Source of the DNA: Clostridiales bacterium
Lineage (GTDB): Bacteria > Bacillota_A > Clostridia > Saccharofermentanales > Saccharofermentanaceae
Assembly: GCA_017649745.1 (NCBI GenBank)
Contig: JAGCGE010000052.1
Span: 1-5,098, forward strand
Reading direction: 5' to 3'
Length of the DNA stretch: 5,098 nucleotides
Shown here: positions 1-5,098 of the stretch, in pieces
How the letters are laid out: each line of letters begins with the position of its first letter
Numbering within the stretch: position 1 is the first letter of the stretch
The notes under the pieces: model-generated
Database searches by the model: none
What the model saw: only the letters and a program-made list of their open reading frames with translations
What the model was told of the DNA's origin: nothing
Translations under genes and position numbers: made by a program

Positions 1-683
1 ACATAGTTGTTACCCATAGGTGCGAGGTTGATATAAAGCTCCATGATCTCGTCTTTGCTCAAGTCCTGCTCGAGAGACATAGCAGAGAACCACTCCTGAA
101 CCTTACGGGAAGTGGAGTGTTCGTCCTGACCTGAGATAAGCTTAACTGTCTGCTGTGTGATCGTGGATCCGCCGTATGTAGCTGTACCGCCGTTAGCAAG
201 AGCTGACAAAACGGCACTACCGATACGCTTAACATCGATACCCGAGTGCGTCTGGAAACGCTCGTCCTCGATAGCGATGATAGCTTCGTCGATATAAGTC
301 TCTTTAACCTCGCCGAAGGAAACATAGATCCTGTCGACGTTCTCACTACCTACGAGCTTAGCTATTACATTACCGTTGATATCGTAAACAAATGATGTCT
401 GTACATCTTCCGTATGTGTAAGATCTCCGATGGAAAGAGGTTCAGCCGTCGATACATAACCGAGCAGCATGCCGCCTCCGAATCCTCCGAGAATAAAAAC
501 GATGCAAAGTACAAAAACAAGAGCGATCTTCGCGATATCGCCCACAAATGAAACCATCTCTCTAAAAGCGCTCCTGTTAAATCCCGATCTGGTCGGTTTA
601 CCTTTTAACGTGGATCGAAGCTCACTTGCAAGTGCCGTCTTCTCAGGCGGTACCGGCTTAGTGCTTCTAGGCCTGTTGTCCAT
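1..683 (-). CDS. Class A penicillin-binding protein (PBP1A-like), N-terminal part, cut by window edge
   Basis: This is a bifunctional peptidoglycan synthase of the outer membrane-facing side of the cytoplasmic membrane; only the N-terminal 227 codons are present, and the transpeptidase domain lies outside the window. Translation from the ATG at 683-681 gives a basic, proline-rich cytoplasmic tail (about residues 1-45), one membrane anchor (about 53-77, glycine-rich at its end), then a glycosyltransferase family 51 domain. GT51 motifs are visible in order: EDERFQTHSG at 139-148 with catalytic Glu139, GGSTITQQTVKL at 171-182, RKVQEW at 193-198 with the second conserved Glu197, and SKDEIMELYIN at 209-219. 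The family polymerises lipid II into glycan strands. The start is supported by a GAGG ribosome binding site at 695-692, eight bases upstream. It is transcribed divergently from the rRNA methyltransferase gene. The class is secure; the exact PBP paralogue is not. Confidence 0.93.
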   Translation of the reverse strand, partial: MDNRPRSTKPVPPEKTALASELRSTLKGKPTRSGFNRSAFREMVSFVGDIAKIALVFVLCIVFILGGFGGGMLLGYVSTAEPLSIGDLTHTEDVQTSFVYDINGNVIAKLVGSENVDRIYVSFGEVKETYIDEAIIAIEDERFQTHSGIDVKRIGSAVLSALANGGTATYGGSTITQQTVKLISGQDEHSTSRKVQEWFSAMSLEQDLSKDEIMELYINLAPMGNNY

Positions 684-691
684 CTAAAAAA

Positions 692-695
692 CCTC
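692..695 (-). promoter_or_regulatory. Ribosome binding site of the penicillin-binding protein gene
   Basis: On the minus strand the sequence reads GAGG, followed by eight bases and the ATG at 683-681. It fixes the start of the penicillin-binding protein, which otherwise has a run of thymines just before it. Confidence 0.7.
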
Positions 696-717
696 ATTCA
701 TATAATATTAGATTACT

Positions 718-747
718 ATTTTACCACTAATTGATTTGAAGTGTTAC
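718..747 (-). promoter_or_regulatory. Probable extended -10 promoter for the penicillin-binding protein gene
   Basis: Read on the minus strand, the -10 element is TAAAAT (723-718) preceded by TGG, giving an extended -10. A partial -35, GTAACA (747-742, four of six consensus bases), lies 18 bases upstream. Transcription would begin near 711, leaving a leader of about 28 bases before the ATG. It overlaps the promoter of the divergent gene almost completely. This is a consensus match only. Confidence 0.5.
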
Positions 748-750
748 AAT
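721..750 (+). promoter_or_regulatory. Probable extended -10 promoter for the rRNA methyltransferase operon
   Basis: The -10 is TACAAT (745-750), five of six consensus bases, preceded by TGT to give an extended -10. A partial -35, TTACCA (721-726, four of six), lies 18 bases upstream. Transcription would begin near 757, a leader of about 20 bases before the ATG at 777. The -35 overlaps the -10 of the opposite promoter and the -10 overlaps its -35. A start near 757 also argues against any start codon at 741. Confidence 0.55.
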
Positions 751-765
751 TAAGTATTCTTACGC

Positions 766-772
766 AGGAGGG
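766..772 (+). promoter_or_regulatory. Ribosome binding site of the rRNA methyltransferase gene
   Basis: AGGAGGG ends four bases before the ATG at 777, inside the window expected for a strong Firmicute Shine-Dalgarno site. It decides the start: the in-frame GTG at 741 has no such site and lies within the promoter. Confidence 0.8.
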
Positions 773-776
773 TATC

Positions 777-2204
777 ATGGAGAAGATCAAGGCACAGGCT
801 TTGGACTATGAAGGTCGAGGCATCGCCAAGACTTCAGAAGGCAAGGTCATATTCACAGAAGACCTTCTTCCGGGTGAGGAAGCAGAAATCGAGATCGTTT
901 CCGAGAAGTCCAAGACATCGGAAGGCAGGATAGTCGAGAGGTTTTCGACTTCTCCTGACAGGATCGATCCTCCATGCGAAAACTACGGTAAGTGCGGCGG
1001 CTGCGCCATCATGCACATGAGCGAGAGCCTCAGGGCATCTTTCAAGGAGAACAGGGTAAGAGAGTCTTTGCAGAGGATAGGTCGTCTCGAAAACATTGAG
1101 GTCGCCCCTCTCGTTGTATCTCCAAGGACCAATAATTACAGGAATCACATGCAGTATGTGATCTCAGGTATGAACATAGGCCTTCGTGCGAAAAGCAGCA
1201 ATGACTTTGCATGCGCAGACGGCTGTCTCATCGAATACGAAGCTTTTTCGAGAATGAGAAAGGCGCTTGAAGAGCACTTTCAGGATAGCCCGACGAATCT
1301 CTTCTCCTCATTGATCTTAAGAGGATCCGAGAGGACAGGGGAGTATCTTGTGGAGTTCGTGTGTGAGACAGATCAAAGCCATGAGATCGCGATCAGGGAT
1401 GCACGAAGATATATCGAGAGCGGGATGCTTTTCGAGAAGATGGAGAAGGTGATAGGTGACGGTAAACTGATGGGTATCGTCATACAGATCTGTTCAGATA
1501 AGACTTCGAAGAGGACAAGGTCGGGTAAGAGAGTTGTGATCGAGGGATGCGACCATTATCACGAGATCTTGTGCGGGAAGAAGTTCAGGATCAGGTCTGG
1601 CGCGTTCTTCCAGGTCAACACAGAAGGGGCTGAGCTCCTTTACGGCCTCGTTAGAGATCATGTGAAAGATTCCAAAGTGATCTACGATCTGTTCTGCGGA
1701 ACGGGTTCGATAGGACTTTGCTGCGCTTCGGAGGATGCGATGCTGTTTGGTATCGAAGTATCGTCGGAGGCAGTCTCATCAGCTAAGGTGAACGCAGAGC
1801 TGAACGGTGCGAAGAACGCGAGCTTTGTCGTCAAGCAGGCAGAGAGATTTGATTTCGATAAGGATGATCTTCCAAGGCCGGATGTAGTCATCGTTGATCC
1901 TCCTCGAAAAGGAATGGACATCGCACTTATAAACAAGCTCAAGAAGCTTGCTCCGTCCAGGATCGCTTATGTATCATGCGATCCTTCGACGCTCGCAAGA
2001 GACCTTAAATATCTGACAACAGATTACGATATCGTGAAAGTTACACCTGTAGATATGTTCCCGTTTTCACACCATGTCGAAGTCGTGAGCCTTTTGCAGA
2101 AAATGAGCAACACCAGGGAAAGAACGATCACGCTTGATGTCGAGATGGAAGACTATCATAGGATCAAGAACAGAACGGAGGTGACTGCAGATGCCACGGA
2201 ATGA
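777..2204 (+). CDS. rlmD: 23S rRNA (uracil-C5)-methyltransferase, RlmD/RlmCD type
   Basis: This cytoplasmic TrmA-family enzyme transfers a methyl group from SAM to C5 of uracil in 23S rRNA (U1939, and also U747 in the Gram-positive dual-specific RlmCD). The 475-residue protein shows an N-terminal TRAM RNA-binding domain (about 1-56), then cysteines 67, 73, 76 and 150 placed to hold a 4Fe-4S cluster. The methyltransferase part follows: FFQVN with Gln279, SAM motif YDLFCGTGSIG from Tyr303, DPPRKG from Asp374, and the catalytic nucleophile Cys401 in SCDPSTLARDL. The family's usual terminus, VDMFPF..HVEVVSLL, ends near residue 440. About 35 further residues of acidic and basic sequence follow and look like a tail or a remnant of a longer extension. 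The start at 777 is chosen for its AGGAGGG site. Its last 14 bases overlap the next gene, so the two are likely cotranscribed. Family is certain; which uracil(s) it modifies is inferred. Confidence 0.95.
   Translation: MEKIKAQALDYEGRGIAKTSEGKVIFTEDLLPGEEAEIEIVSEKSKTSEGRIVERFSTSPDRIDPPCENYGKCGGCAIMHMSESLRASFKENRVRESLQRIGRLENIEVAPLVVSPRTNNYRNHMQYVISGMNIGLRAKSSNDFACADGCLIEYEAFSRMRKALEEHFQDSPTNLFSSLILRGSERTGEYLVEFVCETDQSHEIAIRDARRYIESGMLFEKMEKVIGDGKLMGIVIQICSDKTSKRTRSGKRVVIEGCDHYHEILCGKKFRIRSGAFFQVNTEGAELLYGLVRDHVKDSKVIYDLFCGTGSIGLCCASEDAMLFGIEVSSEAVSSAKVNAELNGAKNASFVVKQAERFDFDKDDLPRPDVVIVDPPRKGMDIALINKLKKLAPSRIAYVSCDPSTLARDLKYLTTDYDIVKVTPVDMFPFSHHVEVVSLLQKMSNTRERTITLDVEMEDYHRIKNRTEVTADATE
2177..2184 (+). 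promoter_or_regulatory. Ribosome binding site of fic inside the end of rlmD
   Basis: GGAGGTGA is a full-length anti-16S match lying within rlmD codons, six bases before the ATG at 2191. Its strength supports 2191 as the fic start and suggests fic is translated well and possibly coupled to rlmD termination. Confidence 0.8.
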
Positions 2205-3276
2205 TCATGAAAGATGGCAGATGGATCTTGAAGAATATATCAGACAGGGAGAACCTGAGCAGTCAGAGAAATCCACTGCTTGGAAAACGGCTATTGGTCT
2301 TCAGGATGTTGACGGGTTAAAAACCTCCGAGTATCTGTTGGAAACGGCCAAAGAGCATATTGAAGGCCGGATAGATATAAAGACAGCGCAGAAACGTATT
2401 CAGTCGTACTATGAACAAAGGCAGAGCCGAACCGAAATCGAAGATGGGACAAAAGAAGCTGACATTGTTTCTGCCAGAATCGCTGAATTGCTGGGAGAAA
2501 GAGCCTTTCAGTTTTCACCGGCAGAGTGGAAGACTATTCACAAACGGCTTTTCAAAGATATCTTCCCCCATGCTGGAGAATACAGAACTTATAACATTAC
2601 GAAAAGTGAATGGGTTCTTAACGGGGAGACCGTTCTGTATGCTTCGGCTGACAGTATAAGAGATACCCTGGATTATGATTTTGGTCAGGAAAAGCAATTT
2701 TCTTATGAAGGTCTATCAGCCGATGATGCGGTGAAGCATATAGCGAAGTTTACCTCCGGTATATGGCAGATTCACCCGTTTTGTGAAGGCAATACAAGAT
2801 CTACGGCGGTTTTCATTATTAAGTATCTGAAGACGTTTGGCTTTTCAGTTAATAATGAGATATTTGCCGAGAACTCATGGTACTTCAGAAACTCACTTGC
2901 TAGAGCCAATTATAATGATCTGGGCAAGGGGATCAGCGCTACTACAATATACTTGGAGCGGTTTTTTGAAAATCTCTTGATGGGATATCAGAATGAGTTA
3001 AAGAATAGGTTTATCCATGTGGATTATAGGGAACAAAGTGCAATTCAAAGTGCAATAGGAGACGGCTCAAAGTGCAATAATTGCACTTTGGAGGAATTGG
3101 CAATTCTAAAAGAGTTAATGAAGAATCCTTCGATCACACAGAAAGAATTGGCTGGTATCATCGGAAAATCAGAAAGAACGATAAAGACGCGAACAGTTGA
3201 AATGCAGGAAAAGGGATTGATTCGCAGAGAGAACGGTAAGCGTAACGGCAGATGGGAAGTACTTGTAAACATATAG
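2191..3276 (+). CDS. Fic family protein (probable AMP-transferase) with C-terminal winged helix
   Basis: Fic-domain enzymes usually transfer AMP from ATP to a hydroxyl side chain of a target protein. This one has 361 residues. An N-terminal region (about 1-80) carries EYIRQGEP and a helical stretch around AKEHIEGRIDI that I recognise from a common Clostridia Fic group. The Fic core follows (about 85-270), with the flap region near ITKSEWVLNGETVLYAS and the active-site loop HPFCEGNTR, catalytic His195, Glu199 for magnesium and Arg203. A hydrophilic hinge (about 275-299) leads to a winged helix-turn-helix (about 300-361; ITQKELAGIIGKSERTIKTR, wing RRENGKRNGRWEV). No (S/T)xxxE(G/N) inhibitory motif is evident; the closest stretch, KEHIEG, has Lys where Ser/Thr is needed. 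No separate antitoxin gene lies beside it. It starts within rlmD, and its codon use is more AT-rich than rlmD, suggesting acquisition. The target is unknown; the winged helix suggests DNA binding. Confidence 0.9.
   Translation: MPRNDHERWQMDLEEYIRQGEPEQSEKSTAWKTAIGLQDVDGLKTSEYLLETAKEHIEGRIDIKTAQKRIQSYYEQRQSRTEIEDGTKEADIVSARIAELLGERAFQFSPAEWKTIHKRLFKDIFPHAGEYRTYNITKSEWVLNGETVLYASADSIRDTLDYDFGQEKQFSYEGLSADDAVKHIAKFTSGIWQIHPFCEGNTRSTAVFIIKYLKTFGFSVNNEIFAENSWYFRNSLARANYNDLGKGISATTIYLERFFENLLMGYQNELKNRFIHVDYREQSAIQSAIGDGSKCNNCTLEELAILKELMKNPSITQKELAGIIGKSERTIKTRTVEMQEKGLIRRENGKRNGRWEVLVNI
3034..3090 (+). repeat. Four copies of an 11-bp repeat in the fic hinge region
   Basis: CAAAGTGCAAT occurs directly at 3034-3044, 3046-3056 and 3068-3078, and inverted at 3080-3090. 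The last two form a perfect palindrome with 11-base arms around a single A at 3079. The first two copies share a reading frame and encode QSAI twice; the third is in another frame and encodes SKCN. The conserved unit is therefore DNA, not peptide. It lies between the Fic core and the winged helix. Confidence 0.85.
3094..3106 (+). repeat. Short palindrome just after the fic hinge repeats
   Basis: GAATTG and CAATTC flank a single G at 3100, a perfect six-base inverted repeat three bases after the 11-bp repeat cluster. Alone it could be chance; beside the cluster it may belong to the same site. Confidence 0.4.
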
Positions 3277-3321
3277 ATCTAACGGATTTATAGAAAGAAA
3301 AGAGATAAGGATGAAGATAGT

Positions 3322-3822
3322 ATGGAGCTACGAAAAATCAACACACAGGATGCATTTGCCCAATGGGAATACACAACAGCTTTGCCGGCAGATGAAAATG
3401 GACTGACCAACCCATATAATGGTGTTTCATATGATGAATATGTAGAAAAAGTACTTCCTGAATTGATCTCGTATGAACATCCGGTTAATATGCCTGAATG
3501 GTTTGTGCCTGAAACATATTATTATCTGTGGGATGACGGGCATCTTGTCGGAGAGTTTAGGATCAGGCATCATCTTACGCAAGCACTTCGAACAGGTGCG
3601 GGGCATATCGGTTATAGTATCTTGAAGGGTGTTCGCGGTAAAGGTTACGGAACAGAAGGCTTAAGGCTTACGGTTATGATTGCAAAAGACATTATTCCGG
3701 AGGACGAGATATATTTGCGGGTCAATAAAGATAATATTGCGTCCCAAAAGGTCATGATAAAAAACGGAGCTCGAATCGCAGGAGAAGATGAAACCCATCT
3801 GTTTATGCGAATAGCAAAATAA
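3322..3822 (+). CDS. GNAT family N-acetyltransferase
   Basis: The 166-residue protein has the GNAT fold used to move an acetyl group from acetyl-CoA to an amine. The N-terminal half contains the LPADENGLTNPYNGVSYDEY stretch typical of a clostridial GNAT subgroup. The beta-strand WDDGHLVGEFRIRHHL (about 70-85) is followed by GHIGYSI and the acetyl-CoA pyrophosphate loop VRGKGYGTEGL (104-114, matching Q/RxxGxG/A). The C-terminal NKDNIASQKVMIKNGA (135-150) fits motif B, where an Asn and the following helix complete the active site. A moderate AAGGA site at 3307-3311 precedes the ATG by ten bases. It lies 45 bases after fic with no visible terminator between, so cotranscription is likely. Codon choice is AT-leaning like fic. 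The substrate cannot be told; a small-molecule or peptide amine is the usual guess. Family call is firm. Confidence 0.92.
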   Translation: MELRKINTQDAFAQWEYTTALPADENGLTNPYNGVSYDEYVEKVLPELISYEHPVNMPEWFVPETYYYLWDDGHLVGEFRIRHHLTQALRTGAGHIGYSILKGVRGKGYGTEGLRLTVMIAKDIIPEDEIYLRVNKDNIASQKVMIKNGARIAGEDETHLFMRIAK

Positions 3823-3833
3823 TCCGGATTTGA

Positions 3834-3950
3834 AGCATCCTAAAGCGAATCAGATTTAAATTCCGCGTAGATTATGACGTTGAAGCAGGTGGCGAGGTGT
3901 TGCTCAACGAAAATGACGTCGAGACGGTGGTGCTTTTGACCCGGAAATAA
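3834..3950 (+). pseudogene. Possible coding remnant ending like an RlmD C-terminus
   Basis: An open stretch of 38 codons without a start codon runs from just after a TGA at 3831 to a TAA at 3948. Its last residues, DVETVVLLTRK (3915-3947), resemble the usual TrmA/RlmD ending (HVETVVLL) and match the VEVVSLLQK of the intact enzyme in this window. A DYD triplet precedes the VE at nearly the same distance in both (13-14 residues here, 15 there). The intervening residues do not match, so it may be decayed, frameshifted or coincidental. Codons are host-like (GTC, GAG, CTC), unlike the AT-leaning GNAT gene before it. Confidence 0.3.
3878..3909 (+). repeat. Imperfect hairpin in the GNAT-methyltransferase gap
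   Basis: CGTTGA-A-GCA (3878-3887) pairs with TGCTCAACG (3901-3909) through nine base pairs with one bulged A and a 13-base loop. No thymine tract follows, so it is not a usual intrinsic terminator. It lies within the possible coding remnant. Confidence 0.4.
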
Positions 3951-3967
3951 GAAGCTCCGGAATACAA

Positions 3968-3996
3968 GTGACAACATAGCTCAAATCTGTTAGTTT
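3968..3996 (+). promoter_or_regulatory. Weak candidate promoter for the SAM methyltransferase gene
   Basis: GTGACA (3968-3973, five of six -35 bases) is followed after 17 bases by TAGTTT (3991-3996, three of six), the latter preceded by TGT as in an extended -10. A start near 4003 would leave about 34 bases before the ATG. The -10 is poor, so this is tentative, but the 214-base gap makes a separate promoter plausible. Confidence 0.3.
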
Positions 3997-4022
3997 AATG
4001 AAAAGACAAATTGTGTTTTTGT

Positions 4023-4027
4023 GAGGA
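4023..4027 (+). promoter_or_regulatory. Ribosome binding site of the SAM methyltransferase gene
   Basis: GAGGA lies nine bases before the ATG at 4037 and supports that start. Confidence 0.6.
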
Positions 4028-4036
4028 CTACAGAAT

Positions 4037-4822
4037 ATGAAGACAGGAAGTTCCAATGATGCGGAAGCTGTGAAGACACAGTATTCTTCATCAAATGGAT
4101 TAAATACCAGGATCTCTTTCCATGACATGTATTCCACGAATAAGTTCGGATACAGTAACTGGATCTTTTCAAACTACGAGATACCAGAAGGGGCAAAAGT
4201 CCTGGAACTGGGCTGCGGAACGGGAAGTATGTGGGCAGGTCATGACGATCTGATCGAAAAGATCGGAACGCTGATCCTATCTGATCTTTCTGAAGGCATG
4301 CTTTCGGATGCGGGGAAAAATCTCGGAGAAAGAGAAAATGTGTCGTATGCTCTGGTGAACATAGAGGACATCCCCTATGAGGACGATTCCTTCGATGTAG
4401 TCATTGCCAATTCGATGCTCTATCATGTTCCCGATATAGAAAAAGCGATCCGTGAAGTAAGACGGGTTCTGAAAACTGACGGCGTGTTCTATTGCGCCAC
4501 ATACGGAGAACGAAACTTTTCCGATGTTCTTGCCGAATGGATGGTACTTGGCGGGGAATCCTTTAAGCCGAACCATAATTTCACGCTGCAAAACGGAAAG
4601 AAGTTTCTTAAGACGGCTTTTACGGACGTGGAAGCCAGGGTATATGAAGATTCTCTTCGTATCACCAACATAGACGATCTGGTCGATTATCTGAAAAGTC
4701 TGGTGTCTTTGATGGCGATCGCCGATCTGCCGTCAGAAAGGGTCCGTGAGATCCTGTCGCGGCATTCTCTCAATGGTACAATAGAGTTGCCCAAGGAGTA
4801 TGGGATGTTTATCTGCAGATGA
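4037..4822 (+). CDS. Class I SAM-dependent methyltransferase (UbiE/Methyltransf_11 type)
   Basis: The 261-residue cytoplasmic enzyme has a Rossmann-like SAM-binding domain. Motif I is VLELGCGTGSMW (55-66). The acidic residue ending strand 2 is Asp83 in LSDLSEGML. IEDIPYEDDSFDVVIANSMLYHVPD (109-133) covers the adenine-contacting and post-motif II segment, and REVRRVLKTDGVFYC (139-153) is motif III. The N-terminal LNTRISFHDMYSTNKFGYSNWIF and the later FKPNHNFTLQNGKKF segment are features I recognise from a common clostridial group annotated only as class I methyltransferases. The C-terminal third is helical and probably shapes the substrate site. The downstream gene starts 12 bases after the stop and its ribosome site overlaps this stop codon, so the two are probably coupled. 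Codon choice lies between that of fic and that of the downstream gene. The substrate is unknown; small-molecule methylation is the usual reading. Confidence 0.92.
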   Translation: MKTGSSNDAEAVKTQYSSSNGLNTRISFHDMYSTNKFGYSNWIFSNYEIPEGAKVLELGCGTGSMWAGHDDLIEKIGTLILSDLSEGMLSDAGKNLGERENVSYALVNIEDIPYEDDSFDVVIANSMLYHVPDIEKAIREVRRVLKTDGVFYCATYGERNFSDVLAEWMVLGGESFKPNHNFTLQNGKKFLKTAFTDVEARVYEDSLRITNIDDLVDYLKSLVSLMAIADLPSERVREILSRHSLNGTIELPKEYGMFICR

Positions 4823-4826
4823 GGAG
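4822..4826 (+). promoter_or_regulatory. Ribosome binding site of the carbon-nitrogen hydrolase gene
   Basis: AGGAG begins on the last base of the upstream TGA stop codon and ends eight bases before the ATG at 4835. The overlap suggests ribosomes finishing the methyltransferase can reinitiate on the hydrolase. Confidence 0.7.
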
Positions 4827-4834
4827 ATCCTGAC

Positions 4835-5098
4835 ATGAAGATCGGTGCTTATCAGTTCGCGGTATCCGTGGACATGAAGAAAAATCTGGAAGTCATCAAG
4901 GCGGCGGTACGGTCGGCCGAAGATCAGGGCATCGAGTTCCTGCTATTCCCGGAATGCGCGCTGACGGGCTATCCGCCGAGAGATCTTCCGTCCTCGTCTG
5001 ACGTCGATTTCTCCTTCGTGGAAAGCGCTTGTGCCGAGCTTAAGGCCCTTTCCTGCGAGACGGAAGTCGCATTCCTTGTCGGTTCGATCGCCAAAGAG
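4835..5098 (+). CDS. Nitrilase-superfamily carbon-nitrogen hydrolase, N-terminal part, cut by window edge
   Basis: The visible 88 codons are the start of a nitrilase-fold enzyme, a family that hydrolyses amides or nitriles through a Glu-Lys-Cys triad. The opening strand KIGAYQFAVSVDMKKNLEVI is typical (QF...N). Glu40 in LLFPECALTGYPPRDL (36-51) is the expected catalytic glutamate; the Lys and Cys would lie past the edge. FLVGSIAKE (about 80-88) matches the strand before the lysine. The GYPPRDL wording is found both in free-standing amidases and in the glutaminase domain of glutamine-dependent NAD synthetase, so the full length is needed to choose. Start chosen for the AGGAG site overlapping the upstream stop. 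Its codons are the most GC-rich here (GCG, CCG, GTC), unlike fic and GNAT. Confidence 0.88.
   Translation, partial: MKIGAYQFAVSVDMKKNLEVIKAAVRSAEDQGIEFLLFPECALTGYPPRDLPSSSDVDFSFVESACAELKALSCETEVAFLVGSIAKE

Larger units (their letters stand above)
718..750. repeat. Imperfect inverted repeat covering both divergent promoters
   Basis: ATTTTACCACT (718-728) and AGTGTTACAAT (740-750) are inverted copies matching at nine of eleven positions, separated by eleven bases and centred on 734. Each arm contains one extended -10 element, so part of the symmetry follows from having two similar promoters back to back. The outer CACT/AGTG match is not needed for a -10 and makes a dimeric-regulator operator possible. 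Confidence 0.55.

Noticed and set aside
469..687. Plus-strand open frame opposite the penicillin-binding protein
   Set aside because: It is antisense to a clear GT51 protein N-terminus and ends at its start codon; composition is low-information.
741..776. Upstream in-frame GTG start for the rRNA methyltransferase (12 extra residues)
   Set aside because: It lies in the extended -10 element, has no ribosome site, and would add residues before the TRAM domain; the ATG at 777 has a strong AGGAGGG site.
834..1148. Long antisense open frame opposite rlmD
   Set aside because: No ribosome site or recognisable domain; it mirrors the codon pattern of a clear gene. The same applies to 1682-1942, 2291-2518, 3045-3272 and 4277-4591.
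2411..2659. Second-frame open frame within fic
   Set aside because: No ribosome site, no family resemblance, and fully inside a well-supported Fic domain.
3034..3090. CRISPR-like repeat array
   Set aside because: Units are 11 bases, spacers are irregular and very short, one copy is inverted, and all lie in coding sequence.
3878..3909. Integron attC-like site in the gap before the SAM methyltransferase
   Set aside because: GCTCAAC fits RYYYAAC, but the partner GTT lies upstream rather than downstream and does not fit GTTRRRY; no integrase is present.
3941..3960. CCGGA/TCCGG hairpin as a terminator after the GNAT region
   Set aside because: Only a five-base stem with a ten-base loop and no thymine tract.

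Overview
The window looks like a chromosomal segment of a low- to mid-GC anaerobic Firmicute, probably class Clostridia. This rests on the strong AGGAGG-type ribosome binding sites, the TrmA-family rRNA methyltransferase with an iron-sulfur cysteine cluster, and Fic, GNAT and SAM-methyltransferase proteins whose wording I recognise from gut and rumen Clostridia. The genus cannot be fixed from the sequence.

Layout. (1) Positions 1-683, minus strand: the N-terminal 227 codons of a class A penicillin-binding protein, running off the left edge. (2) Positions 684-776: a compact divergent promoter region in which two extended -10 promoters overlap and form a near-symmetric inverted repeat. (3) Positions 777-2204, plus strand: an RlmD/RlmCD-type 23S rRNA (uracil-C5)-methyltransferase. 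(4) Positions 2191-3276: a Fic-domain protein with a C-terminal winged helix, starting inside the 3' end of the methyltransferase gene. (5) Positions 3322-3822: a GNAT N-acetyltransferase. (6) Positions 3823-4036: a 214-base gap holding an apparent coding remnant that ends like an RlmD C-terminus, plus a weak promoter. (7) Positions 4037-4822: a class I SAM-dependent methyltransferase of the UbiE/Methyltransf_11 type. (8) Positions 4835-5098: the start of a nitrilase-superfamily carbon-nitrogen hydrolase, cut by the right edge and probably translationally coupled to the methyltransferase.

Interpretation. The outer genes look like chromosomal housekeeping genes (cell-wall synthesis, rRNA modification, an amidase or NAD-synthetase-like enzyme). 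The fic-GNAT pair between them is more AT-rich in codon choice (many ATT/ATA, TTT and GAA codons against ATC, TTC and GAG in rlmD). The likeliest story is an accessory cassette gained behind rlmD, with fic now read from the rlmD transcript. The Fic protein is the main accessory item. It has an AMP-transferase core with a GNTR-type motif, no recognisable antitoxin gene beside it, and four copies of an 11-bp DNA repeat in its hinge-coding region. I do not see a clearly new multi-gene system. The most unusual structures are the mirror-like divergent promoters, the repeat cluster inside fic, and the RlmD-like remnant beyond the cassette.
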